DNA from: Micromonospora okii
Lineage (GTDB): Bacteria > Actinomycetota > Actinomycetes > Mycobacteriales > Micromonosporaceae
Reading direction: 5' to 3'
Assembly: GCF_020884795.1 (NCBI RefSeq)
Contig: NZ_BBZF01000016.1
Span: forward strand, 205,586-269,585
DNA length: 64,000 bases
Under the pieces are notes generated by a model. That model did not search any database. It saw nothing but the letters and a program-made list of their open reading frames with translations, and was not told the DNA's origin. Each line of letters begins with the position of its first letter. Position 1 is the first letter of the stretch. Below are positions 11,332-20,422 of this stretch, piece by piece. Position numbers and translations under genes: made by a program.

Positions 11332-13029
11332 ATGCGGTACGACGTGCTCGTCATCGGCTCGGGTTTCGGCGGCAGCGTCACCGCGCTGCGGCTCGCCGAG
11401 AAGGGCTACACGGTCGGCGTGCTGGAGGCGGGTCGCCGCTTCGCCGACGACGAGTTCCCCGAGACCTCGTGGCGGCTGCGCCGCTTCCTCTGGGCCCCGA
11501 AGCTCGGCTGCTACGGCCTGCAACGGATCACCCTGCTCCGCTCCGCCGACCGCGGGCAGGGCGGCGGGGTGCTGGTGCTCTCCGGCTCCGGGGTGGGCGG
11601 CGGCTCCCTGGTCTACGCGAACACCCTCTACGAGCCGCTCGACGCGTTCTACGACGACCGGCAGTGGCGGGACATCACCGACTGGCGCGACGAGCTGGCC
11701 CGGCACTACGACCAGGCGAAGCGGATGCTCGGCGTCACCACGTACCCGCAGGACACCCGCGCGGACCGGGTGATGCGGGCGGTGGCCGGGCGGATGGGGG
11801 TGGGGCACACCTACCACCCGACCCCGGTCGGGGTGCACATCGGCCGCCCGGGGGAGCGGGTCGCCGACCCGTACTTCGGCGGCGTCGGCCCGGAGCGCAC
11901 CGGGTGCAGCCACTGCGGCGCCTGCATGACCGGCTGCCGGCACGGGGCGAAGAACACCATGCCGAAGAACTACCTGTGGCTGGCCGAACGGCTCGGCGTG
12001 CGGGTGCATCCGCTGACCACGGTGACCGCCGTGCGCCCGGCCGACGGCGGTGGCTACCGGGTGGAGACCGTCCGCACGGGGGCCTGGGTGCGCAAGCGCC
12101 GCCAGGTGTTCCAGGCCGACCAGGTGGTCCTCGCCGCCGGGGCGCTCGGCACCCAGCGGCTGCTGCACGAGATGAAGGCCACCGGCGCGCTTCCCCACCT
12201 GTCGAGTCGCCTCGGTGAGCTGACCCGGACCAACTCCGAGGCGATCCTCGGCGCGTCGGTGCCCCCGGCGAAGGCCCGCGCCCAGGGGCTGGACTTCACC
12301 GAGGGCGTGGCCATCACCAGCTCCTTCCACCCCGACCCGCAGACCCACATCGAGCCGGTCCGCTACGGGCGCGGCTCCAACGTCATGGGCCTGCTCCAGT
12401 CGCTGCTGGTCGACGGCGGCCCGCACCGGGTTCTGCGCTGGGTGGGCGTGCTGCTGCGGCAGCCCTGGACGGCCGCCCGGATGCTCACCGTCCGCAACTG
12501 GTCGGAGCGGACGATCATCGCGCTGGTCATGCAGTCCGCCGACAACTCGCTGACCACCCGCTGGCGGCGCGGGCCGCTGGGCCGGCGGCTGGTCTCCGGC
12601 CCCGGCCACGGCACCCCCAACCCGACCTGGATCCCCGCCGGCAACGCCGCCGCCCGGCTGATGGCCGAGGAGATCGGCGGCACGCCCGGCGGGTCGCTCA
12701 CCGAGCCGTTCGACATCCCGATGACGGCGCACCTGCTCGGCGGGGCGGTCATCGGGGCCACCCCGGCCGACGGGGTGGTCGACCCGTACCACCGGGTCTT
12801 CGGGCACCCGGGGCTGCACGTGGTGGACGGGGCGGCCGTCTCGGCGAACCTCGGGGTGAACCCGTCGCTGACCATCACCGCCCAGGCGGAGCGGGCGATG
12901 TCGCTCTGGCCGAACAGGGGCGAGGCGGACCCGCGACCGCCGCTCGGCGAGCCGTACCGGCGGATCGAGCCGGTGCCGCCGGCGCGGCCGGCGGTGCCGG
13001 CGCACGCCCCGGGCGCCCTGCGGGCGTGA
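11332..13029 (+). CDS. GMC family FAD oxidoreductase, ChoD-like
   Basis: 565 residues. The N-terminus carries a dinucleotide-binding motif (VLVIGSGFGGSVTALRLAEKG) and SGSGVGGGSLVYANTL; the C-terminus has GLHVVDGAAVSANLGVNPS, the GMC FAD-binding end. Between them GCSHCGACMTGCRHGAKNTM contains four cysteines in ferredoxin-like spacing, as in mycobacterial ChoD. ChoD lies beside guaB3 in mycobacteria too, so this is the syntenic orthologue. It was called cholesterol oxidase there, but the true substrate is uncertain. The start could equally be the GTG one codon earlier. The stop codon abuts repeat copy R2. Confidence 0.88.
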   Translation: MRYDVLVIGSGFGGSVTALRLAEKGYTVGVLEAGRRFADDEFPETSWRLRRFLWAPKLGCYGLQRITLLRSADRGQGGGVLVLSGSGVGGGSLVYANTLYEPLDAFYDDRQWRDITDWRDELARHYDQAKRMLGVTTYPQDTRADRVMRAVAGRMGVGHTYHPTPVGVHIGRPGERVADPYFGGVGPERTGCSHCGACMTGCRHGAKNTMPKNYLWLAERLGVRVHPLTTVTAVRPADGGGYRVETVRTGAWVRKRRQVFQADQVVLAAGALGTQRLLHEMKATGALPHLSSRLGELTRTNSEAILGASVPPAKARAQGLDFTEGVAITSSFHPDPQTHIEPVRYGRGSNVMGLLQSLLVDGGPHRVLRWVGVLLRQPWTAARMLTVRNWSERTIIALVMQSADNSLTTRWRRGPLGRRLVSGPGHGTPNPTWIPAGNAAARLMAEEIGGTPGGSLTEPFDIPMTAHLLGGAVIGATPADGVVDPYHRVFGHPGLHVVDGAAVSANLGVNPSLTITAQAERAMSLWPNRGEADPRPPLGEPYRRIEPVPPARPAVPAHAPGALRA

Positions 13030-13080
13030 AAGGAAGGGCACCTTCTTAACCCCTGCGGTAGAGAAGGGTTCCCCTCTCAC
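13027..13080 (+). repeat. dispersed twin-hairpin repeat, copy R2
   Basis: It begins at the stop codon of the ChoD-like gene. Two small hairpins, GAAGG-GCA-CCTTC and AGAAGGGTTCCCCTCT, are joined by TTAACCCCTGCGGTAG. Same orientation as the gene it follows; guaA starts 35 bp further on. Confidence 0.88.
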
Positions 13081-13115
13081 CGGGACAGGGGTGACTGTCG
13101 GTAGGCTTCCTGCAC

Positions 13116-14672
<1,557 letters not shown>

Positions 14673-14681
14673 CGCCGCGCC

Positions 14682-14957
14682 TCACGCGCCGGGCGGCGGC
14701 CCCGGCCCGTCCGGCGCGGGGTGCGGCCAGGCCGGGGCGTCGGCCGGCTCCTCGGGCATCAGGAACCACATGATCGGGTACGCGAGCGCGGCCACCCCGG
14801 CGGTGACCAGCGTCGCGACGGCGAAGACCACCCGGACCAGGGTGGGGTCGACGGTGAAGTAGCGGCCGATGCCGCTGGCCACCCCGGCCACCATCCGGTC
14901 CGTGGTGGGGCGGCGGAGCTGCTTGTACGGGGCCTGCTGCGGCGGTGTGTAGGTCAT
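14682..14957 (-). CDS. small PspC-domain membrane protein
   Basis: 91 residues. A PspC domain (LRRPTTDRMVAGVASGIGRYFTVDPTLVRVVFAVATLV) with a membrane hairpin, then a Pro-rich cytoplasmic tail. PspC proteins are linked to envelope stress sensing; this minimal one has no attached signalling domain. It is convergent with guaA with only 9 bp between the stop codons and no clear terminator. Confidence 0.88.
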   Translation of the reverse strand: MTYTPPQQAPYKQLRRPTTDRMVAGVASGIGRYFTVDPTLVRVVFAVATLVTAGVAALAYPIMWFLMPEEPADAPAWPHPAPDGPGPPPGA

Positions 14958-15101
14958 GCCTCCACTTTCCGCGCGGGCCGACGCGCCGACCTCGGTGACG
15001 GCCCGGATCGATACCCTGAACTGCCCCTGATGATCAAGTATTCAGTCAGGAATCTGACTATTTTCGATGCGGGTAACCCGGGCGGAGGAGAATTTCCCCC
15101 C

Positions 15102-16049
15102 GTGACCACCATGCTGGAGCCGCTCCGCAAGATCGCGGCATACGCAGTTTGTGCTGATTCTGAGGGCCGGGTGCTGCTGGTCCGCGCATCGGAGCGCTCC
15201 GGCACCCCCGGCACCTGGTCGCTGCCCGGCGGCGCGGTCGACCACGGCGAGGACCCGAACCACACGGTCGTGCGGGAGACCGCCGCCGAGACCGGGCTCT
15301 CGGTCGCCGTCCGCGGCCTGGCCGACGTGCTGGCCGACATGCGGGCCCTGCCCGAGCGGGGCATCACCATCCACACCGACCGCCTCCTCTACCAGGTCTC
15401 GGTGCGCGGCGGCACGCTCACCGACCGGGTCGGCCGCACGACCGACCTGGCCCGTTGGTTCACCCTCGCCGAGGCCCGCGAGCTGCCGCTGCGGGCGTTC
15501 ACCGCGCGCGCCCTCGGGCTGCCGGCCTCCTCGGCCGACGTGGTCCCCGACGAGCCCCCGGAGTTCCCCTCCTTCTACGCCGTCCCCGGCCCGGACGGGC
15601 TGCACCGGGCCCAGCGCTTCGCCGCGTACGCGGTGGCGACCGACCCCGCCGGCCGGGTGCTGCTGACCCGGGTCTCCGACGGGTACCCGGGCGCCGGCTG
15701 CTGGCACCTGCCCGGCGGCGGCACCGACTACGGCGAGCAGCCCGGCGCGGCGCTGATCCGGGAGCTGGTCGAGGAGACCGGCCAGCGGGGCCGCCTGGTG
15801 GAGCTGCTCGGGGTGGCCAGCCACCGCGACGCCGCCTCGCTCGGCCCGGAGGGCTACCCGATCGACTGGCACGGCGTGCGCGCCTTCTACCGGGTGGCCG
15901 TCGACCAGCCGGCCCCGCCCACGGTCACCGACGTCGGCGGCTCCACCTGCGAGGCCCGCTGGTTCGCCCGGGAGGAGCTGGGCGCCCTGCCCACCGACCG
16001 CCTGACCGAGGTGACGGCCGAGGCGGTCCAGGCCGCCCGCCTGACCTGA
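15102..16049 (+). CDS. double-Nudix hydrolase A
   Basis: 315 residues made of two Nudix domains in tandem. The second Nudix box is complete (GGGTDYGEQPGAALIRELVEETG). The first (GGAVDHGEDPNHTVVRETAAETGL) has Ala in place of the first of the two metal-binding glutamates in REUXEE, so that half may be weak or non-catalytic. Nudix enzymes hydrolyse nucleoside diphosphates linked to another moiety; the substrate here cannot be predicted. GGAGGAG at 15084-15090 supports the GTG start. The preceding AT-rich stretch (15030-15070) probably holds the promoter. A paralogue follows directly. Confidence 0.88.
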   Translation: MTTMLEPLRKIAAYAVCADSEGRVLLVRASERSGTPGTWSLPGGAVDHGEDPNHTVVRETAAETGLSVAVRGLADVLADMRALPERGITIHTDRLLYQVSVRGGTLTDRVGRTTDLARWFTLAEARELPLRAFTARALGLPASSADVVPDEPPEFPSFYAVPGPDGLHRAQRFAAYAVATDPAGRVLLTRVSDGYPGAGCWHLPGGGTDYGEQPGAALIRELVEETGQRGRLVELLGVASHRDAASLGPEGYPIDWHGVRAFYRVAVDQPAPPTVTDVGGSTCEARWFAREELGALPTDRLTEVTAEAVQAARLT

Positions 16050-16067
16050 CCCCCACCCGCCCCCGCC

Positions 16068-16128
16068 GTTGATCATGAGGTCGACGGCGCCGTAGGGCCC
16101 TCCCGGTGCCGCTAACCTCATGATCGAC
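16068..16128. repeat. inverted repeat between the two Nudix genes
   Basis: Arms 16068-16081 (GTTGATCATGAGGT) and 16115-16128 (ACCTCATGATCGAC) pair over 14 bp with one G-U type mismatch around a 33-nt loop. It may act as terminator for the first Nudix gene. The right arm lies only 8 bp before the proposed start of the second. Confidence 0.65.
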
Positions 16129-16136
16129 GGATCGAC

Positions 16137-17099
16137 GTGGTCCGGGAGCGGGGGCGGAGCCGGGTGGAGCGGGTGGAGCGGCGGCGGGTCGGGGCGTACG
16201 GGGTGCTGCGGGACGGGCGCGGGCGGGTGCTGCTGGCGCGGGGCGCGGCGGGCTGCCCGTACCCGGGGGTGTGGCGGCTGCCCGGCGGCGGCGTCGAGCA
16301 CGCCGAGCACCCCGCCGACGCCGTCGTGCGCGAGTTCGCCGAGGAGACGGGGCTGATCGTGGCGGTCGCCGCGGTCCGGGCGGCGGTCGCCGACGTGGCC
16401 GTCTTCCCGGACGAGGCCGGCGTAGGGCGGGCGGGCGTCGCCCAGCACACCGACCGGCTGGTCTTCGACGTCGAGGCTCGGGGCGGCGAGCTGCGCCCGA
16501 AGGCGGACGGCGGCACCGACGAGGTGGGCTGGTTCGCCCCCGAGGAGGCGGCGCGGGTGCCGCTGATGCCGTTCACCGCCGAGCTGCTCGACCTGCCGGT
16601 GTCGCCCCTGCCGGCGGGGCTGCCCCGGGGGCTGCCGCCCGGGCCGGTGGCCCCGCCCGTCGACCGGCGGCAGCGGTTCGCGGCGTACGGGCTGGTCACC
16701 GACCCGGCCGGCCGGGTGCTGCTCACCCGGATCGCCGAGGGCTACCCGGGGGCCGGTCGGTGGCACCTGCCCGGCGGCGGCACCGACCACGGCGAGCAGC
16801 CGGCTGCCGGGCTGCTCCGCGAGCTGGTGGAGGAGGCCGGCCAGCTCGGCCGGGTGACCGACCTCATGACGGTGCACAGCCGACACGACCCGGCGGCGCT
16901 GGGCCCGGAGGGCCGGCCGCTGGACTGGCACGGGGTGCGGGTGATCTACCGGGTGGTGGTCGACCGGCCGACTGAGGCGCGGGTCACCGAGTTGGCCGGT
17001 GGGTCCACCGCCGAGGCGGCCTGGTTTCCACCCGAACGGCTCGCCGAGCTGGCCATGACCGAGGTCGCGGCCCTGGCAACCGGACATCCGGTCGCATAG
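16137..17099 (+). CDS. double-Nudix hydrolase B
   Basis: 320 residues, paralogous to the preceding gene along its whole length. Both Nudix boxes look intact: GGGVEHAEHPADAVVREFAEETGL and GGGTDHGEQPAAGLLRELVEEAG. The second halves of the two genes are especially alike (GRVLLTR, EGYPGAGRWHLPGGGTD, ALGPEG..DWHGVR). The start is uncertain: the GTG at 16137 has no ribosome binding site and other in-frame GTG codons lie close downstream, while homology begins near RRVGAYGVLRD. Confidence 0.85.
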   Translation: MVRERGRSRVERVERRRVGAYGVLRDGRGRVLLARGAAGCPYPGVWRLPGGGVEHAEHPADAVVREFAEETGLIVAVAAVRAAVADVAVFPDEAGVGRAGVAQHTDRLVFDVEARGGELRPKADGGTDEVGWFAPEEAARVPLMPFTAELLDLPVSPLPAGLPRGLPPGPVAPPVDRRQRFAAYGLVTDPAGRVLLTRIAEGYPGAGRWHLPGGGTDHGEQPAAGLLRELVEEAGQLGRVTDLMTVHSRHDPAALGPEGRPLDWHGVRVIYRVVVDRPTEARVTELAGGSTAEAAWFPPERLAELAMTEVAALATGHPVA

Positions 17100-17366
17100 C
17101 ACCCGCCCGCCGTGCCCCCATCGACCGCCTCCGGTAGTCTGTAGGGGGAGTTGATGGAGGAACGGGCGTCAAGCCCGGTATCGGGAATTAAAGGGCGGTT
17201 CGCGCGGTTCAACGGAGATGTAGGTACCGCCGGCAGCTATCGCCAAGCCCCACTCCCCTATGTAATGGTGTACTCCGCTTGAAGGCTGCCGGGCCAGAAG
17301 CGGTCCGGCCGAGACAGCCGGACTCCCGCCCCCGTGGCGGCCAGCCGATCCGGTGATGGAGGAAAC
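17100..17366 (+). promoter_or_regulatory. structured leader region of pssA
   Basis: The 267 bp between the second Nudix gene and pssA are less GC-rich than their surroundings. They hold several complementary segments: GGGGAGT/ACTCCCC (outer, about 17145-17258), GGGC/GCCC (near 17164-17176) and GGCGGT/ACCGCC (near 17195-17232). The topology resembles a multi-stem RNA. It matches no riboswitch class I can recall. The short frame at 17154-17282 lies inside it. Confidence 0.4.
17154..17282 (+). CDS. possible 42-residue small protein or leader peptide upstream of pssA
   Basis: ATG at 17154 preceded by GGGGGAG (17144-17150), 43 codons including stop. The product would be basic in the middle (IKGRFARF) and aromatic at the end (PLPYVMVYS). 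Codon use differs from neighbours (TCA, GTA, ATT, AAA, TAT, CAA, CCA), which argues for either a regulatory leader, a structured RNA, or chance. The ribosome binding site can pair with ACTCCCC near the end of the frame (17250-17258). I do not recognise the peptide. Confidence 0.35.
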   Translation: MEERASSPVSGIKGRFARFNGDVGTAGSYRQAPLPYVMVYSA

Positions 17367-18362
17367 GTGCCGAGAGCCCCATGGCGCCGGCGTCGTACTA
17401 CTGACAGTCCGCGTCCCGCAGGGCGTCGCTGGGCGGGCCGGTTGCGCCGCAGCAGCAGCACCTTCGCCCGCCAGGTGCTACTCGTCCGGGTGGGCCGCCG
17501 CGACGGCGGTCCCGCCACCGACCTGGCCTCGCCCGAGCACCGCTACCTCGACCGGCAGCGCCGCCGCTACGGCCTCGACCGGTACGAGCGCGCCGAGATC
17601 GCGGCGATCGTGCCCGTGAGCCCGGCCCTGGCCCCCAGCACACCGGTCGACGACGACGCGCAGTCGATGTCGATCCCGCTGCTGCCGGGCGAGCGGACGA
17701 CGGCCCGCCGGGCCAAGTTCGCCCTGGTCAACGCCTGCACCCTGGCCAGCCTGGCGCTCGGCATCAACGCCATCTTCGTGGCCATGCACGGCGAGGTCCG
17801 CCTCGCCGCGCTCCTGCTGATCGCCTGCGTCGTGTTCGACGGGCTCGACGGCGCGCTCGCCCGCAAGTTCGGGGTGGCCAGCCCGTTCGGCGCCCAGATG
17901 GACTCGCTGGCCGACATGTGCTCCTTCGGCCTCGCCGCCCCGGTGGTGGTCTACGCCTCGCTCGCCGGCGAGGCCCCGCCCGCCGCCGCAGCGGTCGCCG
18001 CCGCCCTCGTCGCCGGCTGCGCGGCGATCCGGCTCGCCCGGTTCAACGTCTCGCCCAAGGACGGCCGCTTCTTCTGCGGCGTGCCGACCACGATGGCCGC
18101 AGCCGTGCTGGCGCTGACCGTGGCCCTCGGCCTGCCGCTGCCCGGCCTGGTGCAGCTCGCCGGGGTGGCGCTGCTCGCCTTCGCGATGGTCTCCAGCTTC
18201 CCGTACGCGAAGCTCGCCCGGCTGGTGAAGCTGCCGCCGTGGCTCTGGCTGGCCCCGGTGGTCGGCGCGCTGGTCGACGTGCGGCTCACCTTCGCCCTGG
18301 TCGTGGTGGGCTACCTGGTCAGCGGCCCGGTGCTCTGGCTGCACCAGCGTCGCACCGCCTGA
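17367..18362 (+). CDS. pssA: CDP-diacylglycerol-serine O-phosphatidyltransferase
   Basis: 331 residues. Makes phosphatidylserine from CDP-diacylglycerol and serine in the membrane. The CDP-alcohol phosphotransferase signature is complete: DGLDGALAR, eight residues, then GAQMDSLAD, giving the D-DG-AR-G-D-D pattern. About six to eight hydrophobic helices follow a long, basic, hydrophilic N-terminal extension of roughly 110 residues that typical PssA lacks. GGAGGA at 17358-17363 supports the GTG start. It is convergent with psd, which decarboxylates its product to phosphatidylethanolamine. Confidence 0.92.
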   Translation: MPRAPWRRRRTTDSPRPAGRRWAGRLRRSSSTFARQVLLVRVGRRDGGPATDLASPEHRYLDRQRRRYGLDRYERAEIAAIVPVSPALAPSTPVDDDAQSMSIPLLPGERTTARRAKFALVNACTLASLALGINAIFVAMHGEVRLAALLLIACVVFDGLDGALARKFGVASPFGAQMDSLADMCSFGLAAPVVVYASLAGEAPPAAAAVAAALVAGCAAIRLARFNVSPKDGRFFCGVPTTMAAAVLALTVALGLPLPGLVQLAGVALLAFAMVSSFPYAKLARLVKLPPWLWLAPVVGALVDVRLTFALVVVGYLVSGPVLWLHQRRTA

Positions 18363-18380
18363 GCCACAGACCGAACCACC

Positions 18381-18416
18381 CGAAAAGGGGCGCCGCGTTC
18401 GCGGCGCCCCTTTTCG
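18381..18416. terminator. bidirectional terminator between pssA and psd
   Basis: Perfect 16-bp stem CGAAAAGGGGCGCCGC / GCGGCGCCCCTTTTCG with a GTTC loop. The A/T ends give a U tract in both directions. Confidence 0.93.
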
Positions 18417-18444
18417 CGTCTGCCGATGCTCTCGGCGGGGCCGG

Positions 18445-19698
18445 TCAGCGCCAGCGGGCGATGACCGTGGAGCCGCCGATCACCTTGTCACCGGGGCCGA
18501 CCAGCGGGTCGGCGGCGTCGGCCGGCAGGTAGACGTCGGTCCGCGAGCCGAACCGGATCAGGCCGAAGCGCTCCCCCCGCGCCAGCAGCGCCCCGACCGG
18601 GGCACGCTGCACGATCCGACGGGCGATCAGCCCGGTGCGCTGTGCGACGACCACCGTGCCGTGGTCGGTGTCCAGCACCGTGTACGCCGCCACGTTGTGC
18701 TCGGCGTCCGGCTTCATGGCGTTGACGAAGCCGCCGTCGGCGACGAAGTAGTCGACCACCTTGCCCGCCACCGGGGAGCGGTTGACGTGTACGTCCAGCA
18801 CCGACAGGAAGACGGCGACCCGCAGCCACTCGCCGGCGCCGAAGCGCTCGTCGGTCAGCCGCTGCACCGACAGCACCTGCCCGTCGGCCGCCGCCACGAC
18901 GGCCGACGGGTCCTCGGGGACGTCCCGCTCCGGGTCGCGGAAGAACGCGGCCACCGGGGCGGCGGCCAGCGCCGGCAGCAGCCAGAGCTTCGACTTCGGC
19001 CGGGCCGCCCGGGCCAGCGCGGCCAGGCCGAGGGCGATGCCGGCCGCCGCGACGCCGTTGGAGTCGATGTGCATGCTGCGGGTCACCGGGACGCTGGACG
19101 GCCGGTGGGCGGGGGCGAGCCGGGCCGCCACGGCCACGTCGGCCGGCGCGAACCGGAGCCGGTGCACCCGTACCGGCGGGTTGTTGCGCAGCACCAGGTC
19201 CGTCCCGACGCCGTGCAGCGCGTCCTGGCGCTCCATCTCGCCGGCCGCGCCGGCGGTGCGGCCGGGCGCGGCGGGCACCGCGAGGCTGAGCACCGCCCCG
19301 TCGGCGAGGTACTTGGCCAGGCCGTCGATGGCCTCGCGGGCCTCCTCGGCGGTGCCGGCGAGCGGCTCGGCCGCGATCACCACCTCGGCGGTGTCGGCGT
19401 CGGCGAGGGAGTCCGCCACGCGCACCCGGTCGGCGACCCAGCGGCCCTGGGCCGTCACGTGCTCGCGCAGCGCGACCGCCGTGGCCGTCGCGGCCGGCAC
19501 GACGGTGAGCGTGTCGCCGGGCAGCAGGGCGTCGATCGCCGCGGCCAGCACCGCGGAGTCGGGGGTCGCGCCGACCAGTAGGGCGGCCTTCGGGTCGTTG
19601 CGCCGGGCGAGCTCGCTGACGAGGGTACGGGCGGCACGCTCGCCGATGCGGACCGGACCGGGTTGGCCGGAGGTGCGCACGGCGGGGGACTGGGTCAT
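18445..19698 (-). CDS. psd: phosphatidylserine decarboxylase with extra N-terminal Rossmann-like domain
   Basis: 417 residues. The C-terminal half (about 210-417) is a short-form PS decarboxylase: FFRDPERDVPEDPSAVVAAADG, FLSVLDVHVNRSPVAGKV, and GGSTVIARW near the end, where the Ser of the Gly-Ser-Thr motif becomes the pyruvoyl cofactor after self-cleavage. The N-terminal roughly 200 residues (KAALLVGATPDSAVLAAAIDALLPGDTLTVV onward) resemble a methyltransferase-like Rossmann fold without clear catalytic motifs and are absent from ordinary Psd. The ATG at 19698 follows an AGGAG. It forms phosphatidylethanolamine with pssA. Confidence 0.9.
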   Translation of the reverse strand: MTQSPAVRTSGQPGPVRIGERAARTLVSELARRNDPKAALLVGATPDSAVLAAAIDALLPGDTLTVVPAATATAVALREHVTAQGRWVADRVRVADSLADADTAEVVIAAEPLAGTAEEAREAIDGLAKYLADGAVLSLAVPAAPGRTAGAAGEMERQDALHGVGTDLVLRNNPPVRVHRLRFAPADVAVAARLAPAHRPSSVPVTRSMHIDSNGVAAAGIALGLAALARAARPKSKLWLLPALAAAPVAAFFRDPERDVPEDPSAVVAAADGQVLSVQRLTDERFGAGEWLRVAVFLSVLDVHVNRSPVAGKVVDYFVADGGFVNAMKPDAEHNVAAYTVLDTDHGTVVVAQRTGLIARRIVQRAPVGALLARGERFGLIRFGSRTDVYLPADAADPLVGPGDKVIGGSTVIARWR

Positions 19699-19858
19699 GT
19701 CGGACGGACTCCTGACGGGGTAGGACGGCAAGCGCGGTGGGACACCTCGGCGACCTGGCCGGGTCGGGGCGGGCGCGCCCGGGCGGCCGGGCGGCTGGCG
19801 GAGGCGAGATCCCACCGGCCAGCATATGCGCCCGGCCACAGCGCCCGCACCGTCGTGG

Positions 19859-20422
19859 TCAGCCGCTCCGGCCCTCCCGCTCCCCGGGCGGGGGGACCCC
19901 GGTGTCCGTCAGCGGGACGGTCGGCTCCTCGTCGAGCGGGTCGGCCGGGGACCAGCGGGGGGCCTGCGCGCCGCTGACCGGGCGGTCCTCGACCGCCTCG
20001 GGCCGGTCGGCGGCGACCGCCGTGGTCGGCCACTCGTCGGCCGGCAGGGGGCCGGCTCCGGTGACCGGCTCGTCGGCGCTGGGTTCCCTGGCCGGGTGGG
20101 GGCCGGCTCCGCTGACCGGCTCGTCGGCGCTCGGCTGCCCGGCCGGGAGGGGACCGGGCCCGGCGCTCGGCTCAGCGGCCGGCCCCGGGTTCTCGGTGCC
20201 CGTGGGGGCCGGGTCCTCGGCGCGGGCCGTCCGGTGGCCCCGGCCGGAGCGCAGGGCGCCGGCCAGGCCCAGCACACCGATCAGGATCAGCCCGCCGGCC
20301 AGGAACCAGCCCACCGGCGGGAGGGCCAGGCCGAGCAGTTGGGCGAGCAGCCACCAGGCGGCGAGGGCGACGAAGAACAGGCCGAAGCCGAGCGACACGA
20401 TGTCGGTGCGGTGTGCCCTCAC
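19859..20422 (-). CDS. two-helix membrane protein with Pro-rich repeat tail
   Basis: 187 residues. Two hydrophobic helices (about 10-32 and 38-57) separated by a tight turn, then a long acidic, Pro/Ala-rich cytoplasmic tail with imperfect repeats around PSADEPVSGAGP and PSADEPVTGAGP. Its GTG start overlaps the stop of the upstream PspC gene by four bases (GTGA), so the two are translationally coupled. Function unknown; association with the PspC protein suggests an envelope-stress partner. Confidence 0.75.
   Translation of the reverse strand: MRAHRTDIVSLGFGLFFVALAAWWLLAQLLGLALPPVGWFLAGGLILIGVLGLAGALRSGRGHRTARAEDPAPTGTENPGPAAEPSAGPGPLPAGQPSADEPVSGAGPHPAREPSADEPVTGAGPLPADEWPTTAVAADRPEAVEDRPVSGAQAPRWSPADPLDEEPTVPLTDTGVPPPGEREGRSG

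Noticed and set aside
17100..17366. A tRNA, SRP RNA or tmRNA in the pssA leader
   Set aside because: No cloverleaf, no GGTTCGAATCC-type T-loop, and none of the conserved SRP or tmRNA cores.
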